From assembly GCA_036346225.1 (NCBI GenBank), contig JARFIW010001369.1, positions 2,542,001 through 2,606,000 on the forward strand: a stretch of 64,000 nucleotides of DNA, in the 5' to 3' direction. The position numbers were made by a program, and so were the translations under genes. How positions within the stretch are numbered: the stretch's first letter is position 1; the number at the start of each line of letters is the position of its first letter. The notes under the pieces were generated by a model. It saw only the letters and a list, made by a program, of their open reading frames with translations. It did no database searches and was not told where the DNA came from. Below are positions 13,801 to 25,800 of this stretch, piece by piece. This DNA comes from Platerodrilus igneus (taxonomy: Eukaryota; Arthropoda; Insecta; Coleoptera; Lycidae).

Positions 13801-16800
13801 TATAGAATATTGATATTTATTTGTGTTTGTATGTAGTACCCAATGAAGCAATTCCATACAAATGTCTTTTAGGTAGGGATTTTATGTCAGATAGTTGATT
13901 GTCAGTATCGTTTAGTGGAGATATAGTAACTGTCACTGGTAAAAGGGTATGGAGTTCAAACCATTTTAATTCTGAGCTAGAGGAAGCCGAAATTTTGCAC
14001 ATTAATTATGTCAACGATGGCAAAGTAGATGTAAAAATTAATCCTTTTTACACCTGCAATCAAGACAATGGACTAGTCAAAATGTTCTATGATAATTATG
14101 TCCATCAAGTTATGCCGGATGTACCAAAAACAAAATACGAGATGAAGATAATTGTAAGCCCTAGCCTTACACCATTCTTTTATAAACATCGTTGGTTATC
14201 ATGTGCTGAAAAAGCAGCATTGCAGACTATTATCAATAATTTATTATCGACAGATATAATCTGGAAAAACAACTCTGAATATAGTTCCCCAATAATCCTA
14301 TTAAAAAAGTAAAATGGCGATTATCGTCTGTGTATTGATTTTTGCTCATTACATAGAATTACACTGCGTGATAACTATCCCATTCTACTTATTGAAGACC
14401 ACATAGATTCACTAAAAGATAAAGAATTCTTTACTACATTAGATCTTAAAAGTGCATTTTATCACGTGGAGTCTTCTAAGAAATATACATCTTTTATTAC
14501 CCCCACTGCTTAATTTGAATTTAATAAAATGCCTTTTGGCTTAAAAAATTAACCATCAATTTGTATGAGATACATACATTGTATTTTTTAGGATATGTTA
14601 GACACTAAAGGAGGTAGATTTATATAGATGATATTATGATTGCTACAGAAACGGTCGGACAAAATCTGGAAGTTCTAAAATGTGTTATTAAATGACTTAT
14701 AACCAATAAGCTAAAATTAAAATCAGATAAGTGTTCTTTTCTATATACAGAAGTAACACATCTAGATTACGTCATAAATGGGTCTGTAATTACGCCTAGC
14801 AAGGAACATTTGAAAGCTATAAAGAATTACCAGCAACCCACTCATACTAAACAGTTGCACAGCTTTTTAGGGTTGGCGTCTTATTTTAGAAAATTCATTT
14901 GTGGTTTTTAGTTAATCGCAGGTCCATTGTACGACCTATTGAAGAAACATGTCCCCTTTAATTTTGGGTCTAGGGAACAACGAAACTTCAATCAAATTAA
15001 GGAACTTTATATTCTCCAAGGGCTGAAACTGAACTTCACTGTGATGCCTCTTCAGCGGGTTATAGTGGCATATTATTGCAGAGACAAGATGCTTTGAAGT
15101 TTCATCCAGTTTTTTCTACCGATAAAGAACTACAGAGTGAAAATTAAAACCTCATTTCGAACTCGAATTAATGGCAATCATCAACAGTTTAAATATGTTT
15201 AGAGTGCATTTGTAAGGAATTTGCTTTAAGATAGTTACAGATTGCAACAGTGTCATTAGCATTAAAGAAAAATGACAATCCAAAAATAATGAAGTGGAGC
15301 TTAATTTTGGTAAATTTTAATTATACATTAGAGCATCACAATGAAGAATGTATGCGCCATGTACATGCATTAAGTCGTTATTTTGGTAATGTTTTAGTTA
15401 ATGAGGAAACTCAATTCGCAATCAATCTTTGCATTAGTCAGGGTTGGGATCCTGTAGTAATTGATACTAGAAAGTCGTTGGAGGAACAGGAACACAAACA
15501 TTTTGTATTAAATAACGGATTAGTTAATCGCAAACATGATGGATTGTTGCTATTTTATGTGCTAGAACCTATGATGCAAAGTATTATTAAAAGCTGCCAC
15601 GAAGAATTGGTTCATGTAGGTGTGAAACAATCATATTGGTTTCCTGGTATGAAATTGAAAGTGAAAAAATATATTATATTATATTATATTATATTATATT
15701 ATATTATATTATATTATATTATATTATATTATATTATATTATATTATATTATATTATATTATATTATATTATATTATATTATATTATATTATATTATATT
15801 ATATTATATTATATTATATTATATTATATTATATTATATTATATTATATTATATTATATTATATTATATTATATTATATTATATTATATTATATTATATT
15901 ATATTATATTATATTATATTATATTATATTATATTATATTATATTATATTATATTATATTATATTATATTATATTATATATTATATTATATTATATTATA
16001 TTATATTATATTATATTATATTATTTATGCACCCGATAGAGGTAAAAAGGAGAAATTTTTACATAATATCCGAGGGTGATAAACCGTTTAATATTATACA
16101 CCTGGAAAAGTCTAAGCCTATTCAAAGCAAATATATTTTCGTTGTAATAGACAGGTTCGCTAAATTTATTAAATTATGTGGTACAAAAGCAACTAACGCA
16201 AACGAGGTTATTAAACATTTGTGGTCTTATTTTACACACTACAGCAAACCTTTTAAAATGGTGACAGATAGTGGATCAGCTTTCACATCTGGAGTCATTT
16301 GTGGAGTTTTTACAAAACTCAAATGTATTACATACTAGTATTGCTACCGGAACACCCAGAGCAAATGGTCAGATAAAGCGGTTCAACAGAGGCTTGATTC
16401 CAAGAATTGCTAAACTGTCAGAATCATCAGACAGTTGAGAATACGTTCTACCAGAAATGGAATTCGCAATAACCAATACAATTAATTGAGTTACAGATGA
16501 AACTCCTGCCAAACTGCTTTTTGACATGAATAAGGTGGGAAATGTAAACGACGATCTGAAACAATTTTTGGCATTGTTCAACGAAGATAAGTGCAATCTA
16601 GAAGAGATCCGAGAAATGGCAAGTAAAAATATTGAAAATAGTCAGAAATACAACAAAACCTACTATTGATAAGAAACATAAGCCAGCAACAGTATACAAG
16701 ATAGACGATTATGTGATGATCCCTAAGGTCAATGTAACATCCGATGTTAATAAAAAAAAACTCCTGCCAAAATTTAAACGGCCTTATGTGGTCAAGAAAA

Positions 16801-19800
16801 TTTTGCCTAATGACAGATACCTTATATCTAATATCGATGGGTTGCAAATTACGCAGAGACCCTTCGAGGGTAGTTCTGATCCTTCCCATATGCGATTGTG
16901 ATACAATTCTAATATTTAGAGCTAAATATGTTGATTTATGTACTGTATATTTGAACAATATAAATTGTAATTTTGTATGGATTTTAAATTTGATTTAGAA
17001 TATTTGTGGTTTCATATTTTAGTTACAGTGAATTAATTATATACTTTAGTTTTGTTAAATTGTGGTCGATTTGGTAGGTCAGACAGGGATGAACTGTAGG
17101 CGATTATTATTGACTTACCCTGTATATGTACTTTGGTTGACTGTTGGCAAAACTAGAACAAGGATAGAGAGAGATTATGTGATCTAATATGAGTGCAAAT
17201 GCATGCCACACTTTTATTATTTATATTAGCACGAAAGTAGTACTAGTTATTTTATGTTATGATCTCATTTCATATATTTGGTGAAATAAACGACTTCGAT
17301 TGAATATATGTGTTATGTATTTACAACTCTTTTGTTAAATAAGAATTGGAATGCTACAGAAGTGTCCTCTATGACCAAAGTCAAAATAGTATCATATTCC
17401 TTTTCTCTGTACCCAAAAACATAAAATGCCAATTTTCAAGTCGATAACCGAAAAATTTTCAGTATATACCAAAAAATTGAAATAAAATTTTAACCTTCAA
17501 AACCGTTTATTTCTTAAACCATCAGCATTCAAATAAGAAAAGTTTGGCTTAATGATCATTATTTGATGCATAGTAATCTCTAGTTAACTGTTGCCCGATA
17601 ATGAAATGCAATGTATACAACGACACTTAATAAATAGTGTAATTTATAAAATGCGTAAAAAGGCATGAAAATTTAATAATTACAGAGATTTTAATGCAAT
17701 TGTATGCGAGGTGGGGAAGGAGCAGTAGAAGGTTTATTTGGTTTAGGCACGAAAAACGATATGAGAAACAGGCTGGTAGAATTTTGCGACAAAAACATTT
17801 TAACGATCACAAACACATTATTTCAACTTCATGCTAGAAGACGATACACGTGGAAGATACCAGGATACGAATGACGATATCAAATGGATTACATTATTGT
17901 TAGACAACGGTAGAATCTACCCAGAAGCAGATAAGACACTGATCACAACGTCGTAATTATAAAGGCCGTGCTTAAATTTAAAAATTTGAAAAATGAAAAA
18001 AGGCAATTTGACTTTGGGAAAGATTTGAAAAAAAGTGAAATGAATTGCTGAAAGACATGCAGAAAGTTTTTAATACTAAGGAAATAGGAGCCGAATGGAA
18101 TGATATTAAATCTAACTTAGACATTATGGTCAGGGATATTCTGGGGTGTGTACAAAAAGATGATAAGAAATCATGGATAACAAAGGATATTCTGAATTTA
18201 ATAGAAGAAATGTGAAAAATACAAAAGCAGATCAGACGCAGTAGGAAAACATAAACAAAGCCATAAAATGGAACTAGAAAAGGCACAAACCATACAAGTT
18301 AATTAGAGTGACTTTTAAAAATATTAAAACGTATAGCAAAAATATAAAGAGCGAAGAAGAAGGTATCATTATAGAAAATATAGAGAAAGATGGCAAGAAT
18401 ACAGGGTGAGTTTTTTTCATTTTCACTATGGGCATCTTGAAAACCGTTAGAGATAGAGAGACGCTCAAATGGGAAAAGTAATGCGGTTTTGTCTGCTGAT
18501 CTCGCATGTGCTTTTCTTTTCTAGAAAAAATCCACGGATATCTAGATATATTGAAAAAACTAAATATTGCAATTTTTTTCAAATCCATCTGTCGACTTTA
18601 TTGTTGGCATTAGAGAAATATTGTAAATAGAAAACTTGTAGATATTTTTATGCTGAATTAGAACGAGTGATTGGAAAATTTAATTTTTTTTGTTTCATAG
18701 ATATATACATAACCTCAATTTAAAGCATATTTGGCTAGGGGCTTGTTTAATAGCTTATGTTGTGCAGATTTTACTGATATAGCACATGATGGAGTTATTC
18801 TTCTAAATGACCGAAATATTATTGTTTTTTTTGTTTTTATTGTGCATAATTATCAGACCACCCATGAAAAAATTAAAACAAGTCTATAGAATCACTCTTT
18901 GTATTTTGAAGTAACTGTCTTTGGTGTTATTGTTCACATTATTATTAATAATTAGGTTCCTTTATGCTAAAATGAATTATAGTAACGAGGAAAAGCTCGA
19001 TATGTTAACTGGTTACATTGAGTGTAATAAAAATTCCACTAGAGCAGCAGATTTATATTTTGAACGCTACTTTAACCGCCATCAACCATCTGTTCTGACA
19101 TTTCGTAACTTGTATATAAATTTAAGAGACTATGGTAGTTTTATACAAAGAAAGGAACACAATGTACAAAATATTGATGAAAATATGCAAATAAATGTAT
19201 TAGCTAGCGTTCAGGTCGATCCTTCAACTTCTACAAGAGAAATTGCTTTATCCAGTGGAAAATCGTAATGGTCCGTTATTCGGGTCCTGAAAAAGCATAA
19301 GTTTCATCCATACAAAATATCAATAGCTCAAACATTGCATTCAGGAGATGAAGACAAGCGGATAAGATTTTGCAGATGGTTTGTGCAGAAGCGTCAGCAG
19401 GATCACGAATTTCCATTTACCGTTTTATGGTCAGATGAAACAAGGTACACAAATTGTGGTATTTTTAATAGGTTCAATGAGCATCTATGGATGCAAGAAA
19501 ATCCGCATGCAGTTCAGCAACGAAGACCTCAAATAAAATTTGGTTTTAATGTATGGTGTGGTGTTCTAGGGACTAATATTATAGGACCTATAATATTTAA
19601 TCGAAGTTTAACAGGAGAAAAATATTTAAATATGTTGGAAACAAATGTAGAGAATCTTTTAGATGAACTTCCTTTACGAGTGCGCGGGGGACTCAAATGG
19701 TTCCAGCATGATGGCGCACCGCCGCACAACACCCGTAGTGTTATGGATTATTTAAATCGATTATATCCGAATTCTTGGATTGGTAGAAATGGTCCAGTTC

Positions 19801-22800
19801 AGTGGCCACCCCGAAGCCCAAAATTTTCAATATTAGACTTTTTTATACATGGACATGTGAAAAATAAAGTGTATACTAAAAAATTTCATATAGAAGCACA
19901 ACTACGTGAAGCTGTAATTAATGCTCATAGAAGCATTACTAAGCGTTCATTAAAAAAAGCAATGCATTTCATTGCTAAAAGATGTAGGCTATGTATTGAA
20001 CAAAATGGTGAGCTTTTTGAGCATTTGTAATTTGTTAATACAATATTTTTTCAGTTTGTGTTTGTTCGTATTTTAGTTTTATTTCCATTTCTTATACTTT
20101 AAGGTTTTTGTGATTTTCAAAGTGCATAATATTAAATTGTTTACATATTGTTATTGTTATTTGAATGATTTTTTTATAAGTTAATTGTTCCTGTTACCAA
20201 CATGTTGTTAAAAATAGCTATCAAGTACTGTTATGATAAAGAAATACAGTCGATAAGTCTCCTTTTCTGATTGTATATTGAAACAGCTATTTTATTAAAT
20301 AAATCTATAAAACCTCAATATTTTGTTCGTTTCCAATAGTAACTCCATCATGTGCTATATCAGTGAAATCTGCACAACATAAGCTATTAAACAAGCCCAT
20401 AGCCAACTATGCTTTCCATTTAAAAAAATTGAGGTTATGTACATATCTATGAAACAAAAAAAAATTAAAATTTTCCAATCACTCATTCTAATTCAGCATA
20501 AAAATATCTACAAGTTTACTATTTACATTATTCCTCTAATGCCAACAATAAAGCCGACAGATGGATTTGAAAAAAATTGCAATAATTAGTTTTTTCAATA
20601 TATCTAGATATCCGTGGATTTTTCTAGAAAAGAAAAGCACATGCGAGATCAGCAGACAAAACCGCATTACTTTTCCCATTTGAGTGTCTCTCTATCTCTA
20701 ACGGTTTCCAAGATGCCCATAGTGAAAATAAAAAAAAACTCACTCTGTATATAGAAATTTATATGCAGAACAGGAACTAGGAGCATTAGAGCAGGAATCA
20801 GACATTAAAAATAATTTGGGATATCCTACACTTAGGGGTGAATTTGAATTAGCATTAAAGAGTCTGAAAAATGGTAAGACACCGGGTACAGATCAGGTGT
20901 ACGCAGAAGCTCTCGCTGGACAAGCAGTATCAGAAGGTCTCTACCAACTTGTAAGCTGTATGTATGAGAGAGGCGAGATACCCAAAGATTTCAAACGTAA
21001 CATCTAGTCACTATACCAAAAAAGAGAGGAGCAGATAGATGTGAAAATTTTTGAACAATACGTTTGACAGCACATGTGTCAAAAATATTAACTAGAATCG
21101 TACAAAGACTGATGGAAAAACAGGCTGAAGAAGTATTAGGAAAAGATCAATTTGGATTTAGGCGAAACAAGGGAGCACAAGCGGCTATTCTAGCTCTGAG
21201 GGTGATAATGAATGAAACAACAGAAAAAGGAAAAATCATGTATATAGGGTTTGTAGATCTGGAAAAAGCATTCGACAATATACAATGAAAATTTTTTTTG
21301 AAATACTACAAAAGGATTGGAATGAGTTTTAGGGATAAACAGATAGTATATAGATTATATAAAGAGCAAACAGCGGTAATAGAATTAGAGCAGGAACGTA
21401 GACAAGTAAATATTGTAAAAGAGGTGAAACAGGGATGTCAAATATACTCGTTAAGTTTTAACTTGGACAAAAGATCGATATGCTTAGATATACAGATGAT
21501 ATAGCGGTATTAGTATCTAGCAAGGAAGAGTTAGAAGCATCTCTTAATGAACTGGAAACAATTCTAATGAAGAGATACGGTATGAAAATTAACAAAAATA
21601 AAACTAAAGTACTAGTATGCAAAGGAGGGGAAAATAAATCAAAAACTAGAATACAAATAGGAAACGAGCACTTAAAATAGGTTAAGAATTTCTACCATCT
21701 GGGAAGCCAATTAATGCAAAATGAGGAAAGTACAAAAGATATAAAACAAAAATAAGCACAAGGGCGTGCTGCATTTAACAAGATAAAACAACTTCTATGT
21801 TCGAAGACAACTAACATAGAAACAAGGAAAAGATTGCTGATAGTATATGGGTTGAACACAGTGCTGTACGGCTGTGAAACTTGGACAGTAGATGGAGCGG
21901 GCAAGAAAACTACAGAAGCTTTTGAAATGTGACGCTACAGGCGTATGATGAAGATATCATGGACAGACAAAGTTAAGAACAAAGAGGTTCTAGAAATGGT
22001 AGGGGAGGAAAGAAATATATAGAAAACAGTAAAAAAAATAGGAGAGATAGGATGATAAGTCACATACTAAGGTAGAGGAAATAGTGCAGATATATTAGAA
22101 GCAGACATAGGAAAAAAAGAGAGATCAAGGTAGACCTAGGTTAGACTATTACACGCAGATAATCAAAGATGTAAACTGGTAATTTCAGGGAAATGTGTAG
22201 CCTAGCTCAGAATAGAAATCCATGGAGGTACGCCTCGAATAAGTTTTAAAACGGAACACCTAACGACGAAAAAAAATAATTGTATGTAAATTGGATGATT
22301 ATTATAAACAACTACAGGTGTTGGTTTTGCAATATTCTCAACTAATGTTGATTGTGCAAAACGATTTATTGGAAAACTATTAATTTGGCAAAAGTCAAGT
22401 GTTGGGGGATCTTAGTAGCCACAGGTTGCTTAAACCCCCCTTCACATACCACTGGGTGTCGGTGAAACATTATATATTTAGAAAACTATAAAAAGGGAAC
22501 TGAGCTGTATCTAACAAGAAAGAACAGCTGCTATGTTCGAAGACAACAAACATAGAAACAAGGAAAAAATTGCTGAAAGCGTATGTGTGGAACGCAGCGC
22601 TGTATGACTATGAGATTGGGACAATAGGAGAGGCAGACAGAAAAAAGAAAAGTCTTTTGGAATGCGGTGCTTCAGATGTATAATGATGATAGCATAGACA
22701 GACAAAGTTAATTACAGAGGTTCTAGAAATTTATTTATTTATTTATTAATGTCTTTATTAATATATAGCAAATATAAAACTGCCAAACTAGCGAGAAATA

Positions 22801-25800
22801 GTAGGGGAAGAAAAGTATCTGTGGAAAACAAAAAAAATGGAGAAATAGAAGGATGGACACGTTCTAAGACATTTGGGGAATAGTGCGAGATATATTACAA
22901 GCAGAAATAGGAAAAAAAGGGGTAGAGACAGACCTAGATCAGACTATTGTACTCAGATAGTGAAAAATGTAGGCCGTCGGAATTTCGGGAAATGTGTAAG
23001 TTAGCTCAAAATAGGAAACAATGGAGGTACGCGTCTAACCAGTTCCAGGACTGAAGACCTAATGATGATGTAATTTATAATTCAATAATCTAACCCCTTG
23101 AATATGCATATGGCTATAAAATTAAGATCCATAGAAACTAGCAATCATATTTAAAATATGATCAGTAGTAAAAATTCGCATGTTAATAAGATTTATTTTT
23201 AATTTAAAGAGTTTAATCTGAAATATTGTCAATAGAAGATGATTCTAGAAATATATTTTAAAAAGTTGCAAATCACATTTCTTCTACTATTAAATATTTT
23301 CAACCGTATTCTATCTATGGTTAGCTTTTAGTATAGTCGAAACCATGAAAGAAGTCGTTTGCGTCATCACTTGTATTCGTACGAATTAAGTTGAAAATTT
23401 AATACCCAATAAATATTCCGAATCGGAAGTTTCCGTCTAGCTTCGCATATCTGCAAACCGTAAGGAAGCATGGTTGCCAATAATATTTTATTTTCATAGA
23501 GATAGTTGCTTTAACTATTTTTAAATTGGTGTCTTCTTGTTTTACAAGTTTAATGAATTAGGTTAAAATAAAACGCATTTTCATAAATTGAGTTACGTAT
23601 ATTGATCTGAATAGAAACGCACAATAACTGCAATATAAACTATTTACGGCAGCTGCATTGAAATCTTTCTCCGTACGATAACTTTGGCAACCGTGCTTTA
23701 CGAAAAAATTAACATTTTGTCTTGTTGACAAAGGTTCTTCTTTTAAGTGTAAAGTTCAAAACATACGGACACATACTCTTCTCTGTCGTTTTCCCAGATG
23801 AACGTGTTCACGTATGTCTTTATTTAAAACATGTACAAATCGTATTACTATCTTTATCATATACATTAGTTAAGCTTTTAAATAATCTTAAACGTATGCT
23901 TTGAATTGAGTTAGGAATCTATGACGTAGGACTTCTTTCGTGGTTACTACTATAGTGGTAACATCACTACGATTTGACGTCACAAATATTGATGATGCAT
24001 TCTATTAAGAAATTGTTAAGACCCTAGTAAATACTAAATACAGTTCATGTAATGAATGTTATATGAACTATTAATTACTATAAACTAAAAAAAATGCATA
24101 ATTATCACACAACATACTATGTGTATAGGGTTAGAGTGAAAGATATATTCCGGTAATGACCTTGAACTTATTTTTATATGGTTCGAGATTGGATTAATAA
24201 AACAGTAATAATACGAAAAATAGAGTAAGACCGGCATTTTTTGTTAGTAATCACCTTTTAGACACTCCAGTACAATTTAAAACATATTTCAACGATTTTC
24301 CGTTGGAGTGTAATAGTGCACGGTATCCATGAACTACACCTAATAAAAAAAAGTGCGCATTTAAATCGAGGAACAGATAAATTTATGCTTGTTGTGCATT
24401 TGTATCGAGCATCACAGCAATGTATAGAATAGTTTTTGCTAATCACCATTGTGATGAGGTAATCAAACGATAGCAACAACTAACCAATCGGTTTAAAATT
24501 TTATAGCGATAGGTAAAACTATTTAGTGGATTAATTACTACCAACCGCCTACAATTCATTTGTTTTATAATTTAATTTGATACACAGGAAAAATTATTCA
24601 TCATTGGCAACAAAGTAAACATTAAAGTTCAAATTCTAGTAACAATTATATGTCATAATGTTATAAAATCGTTGAAGAAAGTCGTATTATACGTATAACT
24701 TACCATATTGAAGGTTATTAATTCAAAATAACACAAACAAACCACACATTCACATTGCGCGACAGATCATAACAAAACGGACTACGAGTGACTCATCACA
24801 CACGTCTTACGACAAAAGAAGCAGGTAAAATGGTCTGCTTATCTCTCGAAGTTGAGAGCGTATTACCAACTGATTTCTGTATAAAGCAAAATTGATAATG
24901 AAAGTAACAGATAGGAATATTATGTATTAACTATGTGGTACTTGTTTAGAAGTGAGACACGGAACGCGTCATACTTTACTAAATACTTGAAGCAATATAC
25001 CTAACACTGATTGAACATCCGCGCACTGTATGATTTAGTTTCTACCTGGATTCTGGAAGACTTGTCTTGACGGGTATATATGGGTGTTAGAGGGGTTGAA
25101 ATAAGCCTGCCGAAATATTGCAAAGCACAATGGGGTTTCTATTATGTTTCAAAAGAGAAATTCCTAGGCGCTAGGTACCTACAATGGTAAAAATAACCGA
25201 GCGGCTTGATGAAAAGACCTGCAGCATTGCAGTAGTATGACCGAAAATAAATTCCTAAATAATCAGAAAAACCAAAAACGAGCAATTTTATCCACATTTT
25301 TCATGATAAACATTATTTCTTAATACTGAATAAAAGAAATTTGTCAAGGCTATCAATATTGCTCACGATCTAGGCACGTAGAACTAACATTCGCCTTGAA
25401 AACTAGTGCATGCGCTTTATCACATAAAGCACTCGAGATTAGCATTTGGTTTTATCATTATCTTCCGCACTTACAGTTTGTGTGTGAAATGATCGCATTC
25501 AGTGGAATGTGGACGAACGAAGAATTTTAATATCGATCTAGAAACAATATCGATTAACAAGAAGTGAAATCTATCAAAAGCCAGTGGAGTGGGGGCTCAA
25601 ACTAATACGTAATACCTAGGGGCGAATAGCCAAAAATGTTAGTTAAAATGCATGCCAGTTTAAGGAATAAACAGACTTAACCCTCAAATCCCAGATTTAT
25701 AAAAAAACAATGAATAATGTTCGATTAACGCTATTTAACCTCACAAAATAGTTAACATTCTACAGTAACATTTAAACAATGAATAGCAAACCTCCAATTC

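Larger units (their letters stand above)
12258..17358 (+). mobile_element. degenerate Ty3/gypsy LTR retrotransposon with both LTRs
   Basis: A pair of 264-bp LTRs starting TGTAGGCG and ending GCTACA brackets gag, protease, reverse transcriptase, RNase H and integrase remnants in canonical gypsy order. By eye the LTRs differ at about 30 of 264 positions (about 11%), so the insertion is old. Almost every domain contains stops or frameshifts. The flanking tetranucleotides (ATAG on the left, GAAG on the right) do not match, so no target duplication can be claimed. The element lies in the large taiman intron, antisense to the gene. Confidence 0.88.
18402..20747 (+). mobile_element. Tc1/mariner-superfamily transposon with ~400-bp inverted repeats and TA duplication
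   Basis: The element runs from CAGGGTGAG (18402) to CTCACTCTG (ending 20747) and is flanked by TA on both sides (18400-18401, 20748-20749). The left inverted repeat is about 18402-18797 and the right about 20340-20747. They match over their whole length with small differences, including AATCCATCTGTCG and GGAGTTA at the inner edge. Such long repeats are unusual for mariners. Inside is one transposase frame with a single stop. The element splits the RTE retrotransposon, so it inserted later. Confidence 0.92.
17690..22260 (+). pseudogene. RTE-type non-LTR retrotransposon, interrupted by a mariner at 18402-20747
   Basis: Endonuclease remnants appear at 17690-17960: DFNAIVCE, then GLFGLGTKNDMRNRLVEFCD, then ITNTLF and RRRYTWKIPGYE. 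The linker includes DKKSWITKDILNLIEEM. After the mariner, reverse transcriptase resumes at 20821 with LKSLKNGKTPGTDQVYAEAL, then QFGFRRNKGAQAAILALR, FVDLEKAFDNI and YTDDIAVLVS (family YADD). The thumb follows with MKINKNKTKVLVC, and the tail with LYGCETW, MKISWTDKVKNKEVL and NSADILEADIG. The motifs match RTE/BovB-like elements common in insects. Frames break at least six times. The 3' end at about 22260 shows the usual ACCTAACGACGA motif. Confidence 0.8.

Noticed and set aside
15636..16079. Open frame of 147 codons with Ile/Leu/Tyr repeats
   Set aside because: It is only the ATATT microsatellite read in another frame; no independent protein evidence.
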